Below are positions 54,201 to 64,000 of a DNA stretch of 64,000 bases, in pieces. The stretch spans positions 14,393,687 through 14,457,686 of the forward strand of contig CM061919.1 of NCBI GenBank assembly GCA_031002005.1, in the 5' to 3' direction. The first letter of the stretch is position 1; each line of letters starts with the position of its first letter. The stretch is from Vandiemenella viatica (lineage: Eukaryota > Arthropoda > Insecta > Orthoptera > Morabidae). The translations under genes and the position numbers were made by a program. The notes under the pieces were generated by a model. That model was not told the DNA's origin. It worked only from the letters and a program-made list of their open reading frames with translations, and searched no databases.

Positions 54201-55045
54201 TTCCTCAATTTTTTTTTTAAAAAAAAGAAGATAAAAAAAAACTACCAGCACTTTTTAAACAAGCCTTAAGGATTAAAATATGTTATTCTATATACCTTGA
54301 ATTTAACTGATAGTCTAATAAAAGGGAAGCTTTACACTGTACATCATTTTTTTATTGAAGCATTATTTCATTACAATAAGTAAAAAATATGAAAAATGTA
54401 CTTAAAAGCCAATAAACAAAACCTACACTAATGAACTTCAAAATCTAACTTAAGATGGAATTTAACAGGTTGATACTATTTAGCGCTGATGTGAACAGTA
54501 ACAAATCAGTTATTTTTGAAAAAAATTAATATTAGGAAATTTTTATTGTAATGTATTAGACAATAATTAAATAACAATTACATTTAAGATATAACAGGCC
54601 AAATACTTTAACTTATGCTTATAAATTTCAAATCTTAACTGACTGGAATTTAAAATATAGGTACTTTATAATCCTAATGTGAATAAAACCAACAGTTATT
54701 TACAAATAATAATTATTATTATTATTACGATTTATTGTATTTTATGTCTTAGAACTAATTAAGTAATAGACTGTTATATTTTATACCAAATAGAATCTAC
54801 AATATGTGGTAACATATACATCAAATACAACAACAACAACTGGTGTTCAAACTACTAATTTAATTACATACCATATATAAGAAATTATAATTGTTAAATA
54901 ACTTATGAAACAATGTTTACCTGTAGTATAGTATTCTTAATAAACTAATCCAAGCCTTCAGCCATTTTATAAATTAATAAAATGTGAGATTAATATATGA
55001 GAGAATCTTACAACAATGATGTAAATTTAAAAGTTATATTTAAAT
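54201..55045. other. AT-rich sequence, nothing recognised
   Basis: Very AT-rich (with an ATTATT run near 54710). It separates elements in opposite orientation. Confidence 0.45.
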
Positions 55046-55612
55046 GTTGAGGAACTTTGGTTTAATTTAAAAGAAATAATATGGACCGGCTTAAATCAAT
55101 TTGTTCCCAAGAAGTTTATTAAGAGAAGTGAAACGTTTGCTCAGGAAGCAAAGGCGTTTACATGCGACGGTAAAGAAATCGGGGGACTCATCTGATCGCG
55201 CTAAATTAGTCCACTTGCGAGCGGACGTGCGTAAGGCAATGCGTGATGCGTTTAAAGAATTCCAAGCCAGAAATTTATCCGAGGATCTGATTACTAATCC
55301 AAAAAAGTTCTGGTCATATGTCAAATTAATAAGAGGCTCTCGTAAGGTCATGCCGTCGTTGATTAATGAAAATGGGGAATTATCAGAAACTAGCGTCGAG
55401 AAAGCAGAAATTTTGAATAATGTATTTAAAAAAAGCTTTCACGTCAGAGAACTCGGAGGAGATTCCGATATTTAACAATCGAACCAACAAAATTATGAAT
55501 GATCTCGTTCTCGATGTCGAGGGAATAACTAAACTGCTTATGAATGTAAATCCCAATAAGGCTCCAGGACCAGACGGTATTCCTACAAGATTCTACTCTA
55601 GGTACGCAAGAT
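55046..55612 (+). mobile_element. Element B-family LINE fragment (ORF2 linker and start of RT)
   Basis: It is the sister of element B 41820-41250, in the opposite orientation: LLREVKRLLRKQRRLHATVK, LITNPKKFWSYVKLIRGSRK, VMPSLINENGELSETSVEKA, then VNPNKAPGPDGIPTRFYSRY. One extra A in an A run near 55431 shifts the frame. KAPGPDGIP here against KAPRADGTP in element B shows which residues changed in B. Both ends are cut. Confidence 0.9.
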
Positions 55613-57390
55613 TTTAAAGTAATTTGGTCTACAAACCTTAGCTGGGTTTTGTGAGCAGCTCTTCACACACAACCAATGATCATGCAGTCCAAAGAAAGTC
55701 AATATACTACTATAACATTCAATTTTTACATTCTTTGTGTCAATAGAGTAAAAAAAATGTTCCTTTATTTCTATTATCACAACATTTATTCATATATCTT
55801 ACCATGATTACTATACTGAAGTAGTTAATTAGTTGTTTGTATGACCTGGTTACACTAAATATATCTGAAGGAGCAATAAATAGGAACTATTTCTTTTGTT
55901 TTGATACGAGATTTCTAAGTACATTAATGTACCATTCATACCAATTCATTGGTAATTGAAATTAAGATATAGTATGCAGGCATAACTACAAATTTAGAAT
56001 TTTATTCGTGCTTTAAACTGTATCAAGTATTTACAGTGTATAAGCTGCTAGTCTAATCAACCAACTTCTGAATGATGCAACTGGCAGCAGCTGTAAAGGA
56101 TTTGCCTAGTCCACATTACAGATCCTGAGCAATAAAGATGAAAACACAGACACAAATTGTAAGGACTAATCTAAGATTAATGAAACTGTGTAAATAATAT
56201 CAAGATGCTTTAACGCCCTCTAATGTAGCAATAGCATATTGTTTTCACGAGTATGCTGCAACCTTGTTTCGTTTACTTACTATCACGAGTAAGTAAAATG
56301 TTTATGGTACAATTGTACAATGCACAATTATTAAGTCTTTAGCAGATGAAGGTGTTAAACCAGCTATTTTGATGATGTATACAGTTTGCCAGTGATACAC
56401 TTATGAATTAAAGTTGTACAAGAGACATAAGCTCTTCTGTGAAGTTCTGACAGTACTTACCAACCTCACTCTTACATGTGCATCACTCTGCAGACAACTT
56501 TGAAAATTGAAGACCTTATTCAGGAAGACACATTAATAACTGTTGGTGAAATTAGTACAGTAACTAGAGTAAGTTATAAAAGTGAGCAGATATAGCCACA
56601 TTTAGGATCTGTAGGCTCCTAGGCTATAATTGTGGTGTGTGCTTAGTGTTGCAAAATAACATTTTTTTTTTCTGGGACCATTTTTTTTCATAAGTACTAA
56701 ATCTCAAATTTGTAAGGCATTTATCGTTCAATATGACTGTTTTAGAGTTTATTCTAAGAACTTATCTTAATTTTTAAATCTAATATATTTTTATGGTTCA
56801 GTAGGGGGGGGGGGGGGAAATTAGAAAAATATTGGCAACATTGACTAAAATTTTCTTTTATGAACGGGGACTTCCCAAAGAGGCTAGGTTGCGCGAGAAG
56901 GAATCCCCGTTCCCCGTTGTTTGAATTGATACTTGCTATTTGAAATAGTGCTGCCAGCCCTACGAATTTATCTGTAGACCTATGGATCTTTTCAAAAACT
57001 TAGGAATTTAAAATTTACGTATGGATTTTTGCCTCTTTTTATTACTTATTGTGCTTTCCATATATTTGTATACTTGTTAAACTCTCAGTGTATAGTGGTA
57101 CTGACTCATTAAATTGTCAGTAATTATGAATCAATTCCTTGCAACCGTTGGTGTAAACCAAATCAATGATTGAAAAGAAATAAAGCTCCTATTTTGTATG
57201 AAAATAGATTTAAATTCAAACTTAAAAGACCATAATACAGAACTATCAGCGCAGTCTTTATGCACAGAGTGTACTTTGCTCACAATTTAAAATTGCAATC
57301 TCAAAATCTTTTGTGTACAATACAAGAACAACCAGTAAAAGGAAATGTAACTATATAGGAATGAAGTCTTTCTCGGCGTTGAGAATGGAT
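55613..57390. other. Unclassified AT-rich flank
   Basis: No genes seen. A G14 run lies at 56804-56817. GAACGGGGACTTCCC at 56863 and GGAATCCCCGTTCCCC at 56900 form a small inverted pair, possibly an end of an unknown element. Confidence 0.4.
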
Positions 57391-57549
57391 GTAGTCTTCT
57401 CGGGAGACTAGCCGAGTAAGTAAGATGTTTCCAAACGATATTTCGGCAATCTCAGTCTCCATCACCAGAAGATGGCGACGGAGTCTGAGATTGCCGAAAT
57501 ATCGTGTGGAAACATCTTACTTACTCGGCTAGTCTCCCAAGAAGACTAC
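57391..57549. repeat. Near-perfect hairpin, 70-bp arms, 19-nt loop
   Basis: Left arm 57391-57460 and right arm 57480-57549 are reverse complements with about five mismatches; shared sequence includes GAGACTAGCCGAGTAAGTAA and TATTTCGGCAATCTCAG. The loop is ATCACCAGAAGATGGCGAC. An open frame of 70 codons starts in the loop (57472) and runs out of the right arm, acidic, without a known motif. Confidence 0.9.
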
Positions 57550-57684
57550 AACCAAAATGTAACTACTTCTGAAGATATGTATCTAGAGGAGACAGAAGAA
57601 GAAACAGAAAATTCTGACACCTACCGAACTAGTGTTGGTAGTGCTGATACTAGTGAATGTGGTATTGACATAAAGGATGGATAA

Positions 57685-58320
57685 AATTATGTTACCTATA
57701 TAGATAGAATCATTATGTAAGACATATGATTCAGTTAGATTTAAAACACACTTGTAAAATGTAAGTTCCGTAAATAAAACTATAATTTATCAAATATATT
57801 GTTTTCTTAAAAACAAATATAGAAAAAAAAACAAGGGTGTTAGGTTTTTTTTTCACAAAGCTGCATTTTTTTTTTCAATTTGCAACACTATGTGTGCTAT
57901 TGAATTAATAAACCTTTTAACGTAAAATATTGAATAATGTAATGATAGTAAAAATACACAAGGTTAGGTTACTGAACAATCGAAATTTCAAAACATGTTT
58001 TCTGTATCGTTTCTGAGACTGAAGTGAATAAGGTTAGCAAGTGATGCTTGCATATTCAATTTTTAGACTGGTGATTGGTTGATACGGCGCTTCCTATTGT
58101 AGTTGTGTTGTTGCAACCAAACACCCTCTGCAAAAGCCCATGGAATTACAAACTCAAAAGTTTTAATAACAATATGAAACAATAGGCCTACATATTAAAA
58201 TAAAACAAATGATAAAAGATTATTAGTATCACCAAAGCACACAATAGAGAAAAATTAAATACACAATATTGATTATTAACACACACATGTCAACAGGAAG
58301 ACAGGGACTAGTATATTTTT
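57685..58320. other. Unclassified AT-rich sequence
   Basis: Nothing recognised. Confidence 0.4.
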
Positions 58321-58885
58321 TTAAATTTTTACATGTGGTGCAGGCCTGTTTGTGGTACAGACCCCTAGGCTGCATCCTAGGTAGCCTATTTCTGCTTGTG
58401 GCCCCATGTGCAGGTAATTATTAAAAAAGGAGTTACATTTACATACTGTAATGAGACACGTTACAGCCGTGTCCAGTTACAGTAAGTCACACCATGTAAG
58501 GATGCGAACTGTGTGAACGGATTTGAAGGCTTGTAGCCGGCTGCCAAACAGGTATTTGACATCCAAGGAATAGGGCTACCCCTCGCCCCCTCTAATCCGC
58601 TGGTCCACTAGGTGGACGGGTGGTGACACTCGGAGGTCATGAAGGTGTGCACCTCGTGGCAGCACGCACAGACATATTATTCGCAAGTGTGACTGAGTTT
58701 GTGCCTCCGTCTGTGACCCACTGGAAGAGCTTTCCAGCCCGTCAATTGGGCATCGAACACAACGCCAACCGCGAGCTGAGCTGACTGACCTCGCGTAGTC
58801 CCGCAGCAAGAAGCGCCACCATGAACCTGCCCACAGATCCTGTCGCAGAAGCCACCTTCAAGGTTTTGTGAGACTAACGAACTTT
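58321..58885. other. GC-rich island, unclassified
   Basis: Clearly richer in G+C than its flanks, with overlapping minus-strand frames (58898-58677 and 58809-58576) that lack known motifs. Could be the body of an unrecognised repeat or a decayed gene fragment. Confidence 0.4.
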
Positions 58886-59239
58886 TGTGTTGATGCATTC
58901 ACCACTGGCGTCCACTAGCTCAGCAAACGACCCTGAGGAACTGACAATTCATGCTATCCAAACCCCATCTCTGAATCACATCAAATTAATTAATGCAATC
59001 CATATGCTTGATCTAATAAATAGCAGTTTTAAATGGTGCCTTGATTATCAATTCATATCCCCCATACTAAATATTAATGGATGAGTTTATCATGAATAAA
59101 ATTAATTACATTTTCTGATGTCGCAATTTGCGTGACACTTCAATACAATTACTTCGTGGTTGGTTCCAGTTTAATTGTGTGGCCCTCATGTTCCTGTGAC
59201 AATTTCACTACACAAGTATTTTACCCCTTTTCCTCTACC

Positions 59240-60860
59240 CACCTACATTTACCCTCTATGAATTTCAACTTTCAAATCTTTCAGCATTTTTGGCATATTA
59301 TTCTTCATTTCTCTTGGTAATTTATTTCAATCGCAGACTCCTTTGCCTATGAAAAACAATTTTCCTGCACCCTTATGCCTGAAACCAAGTGCCAGCTTGT
59401 GGTCATTACCATGTTTTCCCTTCCAGGTACCTATCTTAATAACACTTTTACCAATATCTTTCCTTCCATCATCGCCAATATACAACTTGTGTTTTCTCAT
59501 GATGCTCTTCAATTTCCTCCTTTCTACCAATGAATCCCATTCCAGCTCCTTTATTGTATTAGTTACTGATTGTATTCTGCAGCAAATTCTAGAGACAAAT
59601 TCGAGCTGCCATTCTTTGCATTCCCTTCATCTCTTGTGTTTGATTTGCAAATGTGAGACTCGGACTATACCACCATATTCAAGCAATGATCTGACCAAAA
59701 TTTTGTAATCCAGTTCCCTTCTCTGGTACATCCCCTCATCACTCTCTCCAACAAGTGAAGGATTTTAAAACATTTTCCTCCTACCTACCCAGTGTGTCCT
59801 ACCGAGTTAAGTTTGTTATCAAATGCAATGCCTAGATATTTACATTTTTAGTCTTCAACAAGAAACTCCCTTCCCACCTTATAATCATAACCAACCTTTA
59901 GTTTTTTTATCTGTGTACCTAATAATATGACTCTTCTTTGCATTTATCTTCATTCCATGTTGACTTAGATATCCTGTCTAGATCACCCCACAGCTTTACA
60001 GTCTACTCAAATTGTAATCCTATTAAAAAACAGTATGTCATCTGGAAACAACATTACTTCTGATAGTTAACCATCAACATAATCATTCTTTTTAGAATAA
60101 CAAATAGCAATAATCCCCATGTGATATTCTGTAGCATTCCCATTTTCACTTCCACTTGTTTTCATATTGAGTTTCATATTCTTATTTCTTGTTTTCTTCC
60201 TTTTACGAGTTCTTCTACTACTTAATTATTTTATTTAGCACCATTTTTTGGCTCAATCTGTCAAAGTCCTTTGAAAGATCTAATGCTACGCTACCAATTT
60301 GGCCTCCCTTGTCCATTTTATCTGAAATATCTTGCATATAGCCTACTAATTCAGCTTCCAATGAATATCCTTGCTGAAAGCCATGATGTCAAATAAAAAA
60401 CCGCCTATGTTCCTACCGAGCGTGGTGGGTGAGTGGCAACACTCTGGCCTCACATTTGGGAGGACGCAGGTTCAAATCCCCATCCGGACATCCAGATTTA
60501 GGTTTTCCGTGGTTTCCCCAAATCATTCCAGGCGATCTTCCTTCAAAATACCATGACCAAATTCCTTCCTGTTCCTAGTCCTCAGCCCCATCTCGCCTAT
60601 AATGACCTCGACATCGACGAGGCGTAAACCAATAAGTTAAAAAAAACTTATGTTCCTCTCAGACATTTCTAATGCATATCAATCATTCCATTAATATACC
60701 TACCACTGATGTGATACTAATTGGCCTGTAATTTGTGATCCAATTTATCACCCCTCCTTTATGTTCTGTACTACTATCACACTTTTCCAGTCCTCTGGTA
60801 AGCAGCAAGTATCCCTACTCAATTTAAATGCAATGATGTTTAATGCAAGTCATAAAGCAG
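59240..60860 (-). mobile_element. CR1-like LINE fragment, family C, 3' half
   Basis: Aligns with 49.99-51.7 kb and 1.74-2.85 kb by shared blocks: the thumb/3' region (59270-59420), CCATATTCAAGCAATGATCT at 59672, and the plus-strand GATCTAATGCTACGCTACCA block at 60278 that matches GATCTAGTGCTACACTAACA at 51358. A SINE is inserted at 60414. Dead. Confidence 0.75.
60414..60648 (+). mobile_element. tRNA-derived SINE, full length, with target duplication
   Basis: Target duplication TATGTTCC at 60406-60413 and 60649-60656. It starts TACCGAGCGTGGTGGGTGAG (A-box-like region), has the B box GGTTCAAATCCCC at 60470-60482, the shared CATCCAGATTTAGGTTTTCC body and GATGAC-like AATGACCTCGACATCGACGA box, then a short A tail. 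It interrupts a family C LINE. Confidence 0.92.
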
Positions 60861-61540
60861 TTTGAGTTGAAGTTCTGAGATGTTATTAAGAACTTTTTAC
60901 ATAATGAGACTTATTTTTCTTGTGTGTGCTCACGTACGATTAATTTGTGGATATTGGATTGGAGAAGTTATGTAGGGAGGTGATGAAAAATTTTCTAAAA
61001 ACCATGAAAAAACTTGAAATTAAAATTAATAATCTATATAGGTTTGGAAATTTCATATGAAGATTTGAAGATAAAGAACAAGAAATGTGAATACAGATGT
61101 GTAATGTAATTGCCACTGGAACATGTGTTCCATTGCAATTAAATTAAATGAATGATATCTTGGTACACCACTAAAATTAAGAGATACTGAATGGAACACT
61201 AAAGAGAAAATTGCTCTAGTGAAAGCAAAAATTTATTTGTCTGCTGGCAACCCCATGGGGCATCGATTTTCAGCTTGAAGGACAAACTGGAATATTCCAT
61301 TCTTCTGTGAACACTTGGGCCAAGGTTTGCAATAAAGATGCAAAATTCTGGTCCACAATATTGTGCTTCTGCTGGCCAGACACTGCTGCTGCTACATATG
61401 CAAAATCACAAGAATTGTCCTAGATAGCTTTGGATCAGCCCCTCTATAGATTAGATTTATTGTTCAACCATCAGTTGTTTGGATTCTTAAAAAAATTGGG
61501 CTGCAAATAAAATCACCATCAGCAACCAGAATTTTTTTTT
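60861..61540. other. Unclassified sequence
   Basis: No element recognised; a T14 run at 61531-61544 abuts the Penelope-like element. Confidence 0.4.
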
Positions 61541-61544
61541 TTTT

Positions 61545-63830
61545 TGAGCCAGCCATGCCGTGGTTCGCAAGAGGATCCATTTTACAAGGAAGGAGTTGGA
61601 TCTCAACGCAAAGTCTCTTCTGGCCTGCCACCTAAAATTGGCCAAGGATCACTATTCGCATGCCTGGGAGTGGGTTGATCACTGCACTATTGTGGACAGT
61701 GCACTGTCCACAATGGAGAGCTACCGAAAGACATCTGGGAAAGTTTAGTTGTCTATCTAACAATGCCCGTGAGCAGACTAACATTTCCCGGCAAACTGTC
61801 ATCAATCTGACAGGCACGGTACTGGACCCGGATGCTGAAACTGTGCTTTCACGGGGTTTACAATTGCACCAAGAAGTGTTCCCCACATCGAAATCATCAG
61901 TCAAGTGGAGCATGCCATCTGTAAACTGCCAGCAGAAACTAGCTGTATCTTCCAGAAGGCTCAGCCCGACAAGAAGAATATATCAGTGGCGGAGTGGAGA
62001 ACACTTATGACGACATCATCATTCTGCTGGCAGATAAAGGAAACTCCACCATCCACAAGCAGAAAATGTACACCATTTTGGAAGATGATGCATATGTTAG
62101 ACTGACTCGCGATCCAACGTCATCAATAGTGAGGAGGATTATTTTACATTTGAAAGCTTCAGGTCTTCCGCCGGAAACAATTAGAAGATTCCAACACAAA
62201 CCTCCGATACCTCCCAGGATATATGGTTTCCTAAAGTACATAAAGAGGGAGTTTCATTACGACCTATAGTGAGTACCATTGGCTCACCTACATATTCTTT
62301 AGCCAAATATCCTTCTGGGATGCTGGGTTCAGTAGTGGGTAAATGTGCGTACCATGTGCTGAATTCAACAGAATTTATTGGTACACTAAAAGAATTGAGA
62401 TTAGGACCTAATGACATCATGGTCAGTTTTATGTAGTGTCCCTTTTCAGGAGGGTCCTCTGGCTGATACTTTGAATCTGCTCGGGCAGCACTTTGAACCA
62501 CCGATGGTAGAACTTTTTCACCATGCTTTGACTTCAACGTACTTCATATTTGAAGGGAATTATTTTGAACAATGTGACGAGGTGGCCATGGGTTCACCTC
62601 TCTCCCCAGTGGTCACCAACATGTTTATGGAATATTTCAAGGGAGCAGAACTTCAACCTATTTCGTTTTACAAATACGTGGATGATACATTTGTGATATG
62701 GCTGCATGGAAGAGAGAAACTGGATGAATTCCTTGAACACCTGAATGGAATTAATGATAATATCAGATTTACAATTTAAGAGGAACGGGACAGTTGCCTG
62801 CCATTCCTGGATATTTTAATTACAAGAATTTGAGATGAAACTTTGGGCCATCGTGTATACAGGAAGCCTACACATACTGACTTATGTCTTGGGGTGCAGA
62901 GCTACCACGATCCCGCTCATTGCAGTTTGGTGTTGCCGACCTTGGGACATTGTGCTAGAGCCATCTGCGACTTGGACAGTCTTCTAGCTGAACTGGGCCA
63001 TTTACGACGCACTTTCCGTATGAACAGATACAGTGAGGCACAAATTAACAGAACTTTTTACAAGAAGTTGAAGAAGTTGACGGAGAAGCAGCAAGCAAAC
63101 CAGTGCGCGTTTCTACCAAATGCCGGGGCAATTTCAGCTAAAATCACCAGAATGTTAAGCAAAGTTGGGATTAAAACTTTTTTCCAGCTACTTAAGAAGG
63201 TAAAGGACCTACCATGCGATGCCAAATTTGGTTGGACCTTAGGAATCCAGGCATATATTCAATTCTGTGTGAATGTGGAGAGCGATAAATTGGGCAGACC
63301 ACATGGTCTGTATTCCAGCGGTGTTTAGAGCACGCAAGATGTGTACGGTTGGGGCAGGTCACTAAGTTGGCCATGGCCTTGCATAGTATCGAGGAAAGGC
63401 ATAACTTCGATTTTGAGGTGACAAAAATACTATCTTCTGCAAAGGGCTTCTGGGATAATGTGATTAAGGAGGCCATGGAGATTCAGCTAGCTGATGGAAC
63501 TGTGAATAGGGATTTGGGATATCACCTCAGCATGCAGAGATAAAGGCTGCAAGATTATCACCTCCAGCCATTCTCCTCCACTGCACATACCCCTACCCTG
63601 CCTCCAGCCCCACTACCTCGCCATCCCACCAGATCCTTCCCTGCCCCACTGTCTGTACACCGATGCACGTGATTTGACATCACCTGGTAACCAAAGGCCT
63701 TATACACAGGGACACTTCCAACATCCGACACTTCGCTGGAAGATGGAGCCAGAGGCAGGCTCCGAAATGTTGCTATGTATTGCTATTGACGCGCTATCGC
63801 GATGGAAAGCCCTAGAAGATTTTACTAGAG
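61545..63830 (+). mobile_element. Penelope-like element with GIY-YIG nuclease (decayed)
   Basis: Plus-strand order: N-terminal part (LDLNAKSLLACHLKLAKDHY near 61585), INLTGTVLDPDAETVLSRGL (61805-61863), VEHAICKLPAE after a frame change (61900), then RT: TSTYFIFEGNYFEQ and MGSPLSPVVTNMFMEYFKGA (62590-62645) with FYKYVDDTFVIWLHGREKLD (62668-62725) as the catalytic block, HRVYRKPTHTDLCL (62846), and the linker with LRRTFRMNRYSEAQINRTFY. The GIY-YIG nuclease is at 63247-63543. Frameshifts near 61890, 62270, 62780 and 63240. A C-rich 3' region follows to about 63830. Confidence 0.88.
63247..63543 (+). pseudogene. GIY-YIG endonuclease domain of the Penelope-like element
   Basis: In the frame starting CCA GGC at 63247 one reads PGIYSILCECGER, a stop, then IGQTTWSVFQRCLEHARCVR and LGQVTKLAMALHSIEERHNF, then AKGFWDNVIKEAMEIQLADG. 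GIY is intact. The Tyr of YIG is a TAA stop (at about 63286), and the RCLEHARC block supplies the conserved Arg and Glu/His region. The domain is otherwise continuous for nearly 100 codons. Confidence 0.85.
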
Positions 63831-64000
63831 AATATACTTTCCTAACATTATCAGCTATCTACTTCTTCCCCCAACATTGCGATCATCATCATTCCCATCT
63901 TGTTCCTTTCAGCCTTCAGTCATGAGATGAGTCAATGATCTTGCCATTTATCACATCTATAAACATGTTTAAGGTAAATAAAAAAAATAAGTGTGTTCAT
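63831..64000. other. Unclassified right edge
   Basis: AT-rich, with a short ATCATCATTC run at 63884. Nothing recognised. Confidence 0.4.

Overview
This window is animal nuclear DNA, almost certainly from an insect with a large, transposon-rich genome. A polyneopteran such as an orthopteran or stick insect is my best guess, from the mix of CR1-like, RTE and R1-type LINEs, Penelope-like elements, hAT, Helitron and a tRNA-derived SINE; this is inference from remembered element types, not a database match. There are no bacterial genes, operons, CRISPR arrays, rRNA genes or functional tRNA genes.

One host gene is supported: the 3' part of gamma-glutamyl hydrolase (folate polyglutamate hydrolase), on the + strand. 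Three exons are visible: 4038-4144, 4438-4666 and 48874-49196. The splice phases agree and the joined peptide follows the known family through the active-site His (QFHPE) to the C-terminus. The N-terminal exons with the catalytic Cys lie off the left edge. The last intron is 44,207 bp and holds nearly all the mobile elements, mostly nested and mostly broken. The reading frame ends with about 67-69 residues that the family does not normally have, probably from a repeat.

Layout: 1-3.7 kb, antisense LINE fragments (R1/Jockey-type, CR1-like, RTE) and a SINE. 4.0-4.7 kb, two exons. 6.1-8.6 kb, Penelope and Helitron remnants. 8.75-12.0 kb, an inverted-repeat block with a 99-bp-arm palindrome and a second hairpin. 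13.4-19.5 kb, dispersed repeats, a 188-bp dimeric satellite, an internally deleted Helitron and an RTE tail. 19.86-28.58 kb, a Penelope-like element between 34-bp direct repeats, invaded by an R1-type LINE, a CR1-like LINE (element A) and a SINE. 28.7-35.26 kb, an RTE LINE split by a 3,030-bp hAT with a perfect 8-bp target duplication and by an unclassified 1.6-kb insertion. 35.3-39.9 kb, Penelope ends, CR1 ORF1 debris, SINEs, a solo LTR and a 38-bp minisatellite. 39.9-45.2 kb, a near full-length CR1-like LINE (element B) with thirteen 111-bp monomers in its 5' region. 45.2-48.07 kb, unclassified sequence and a gypsy-like LTR with leader. 48.87 kb, the last exon. 49.2-64 kb, the downstream flank with CR1-like element C and fragments, hairpins and a GIY-YIG Penelope-like element.

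I see no new multi-gene system. The most interesting signals are the LINE promoter-monomer array with its 444-bp higher-order duplication, the datable nested insertions, the 44-kb intron with the odd C-terminal tail, and several near-perfect palindromes. Coordinates were read by eye; element boundaries without target duplications are approximate.
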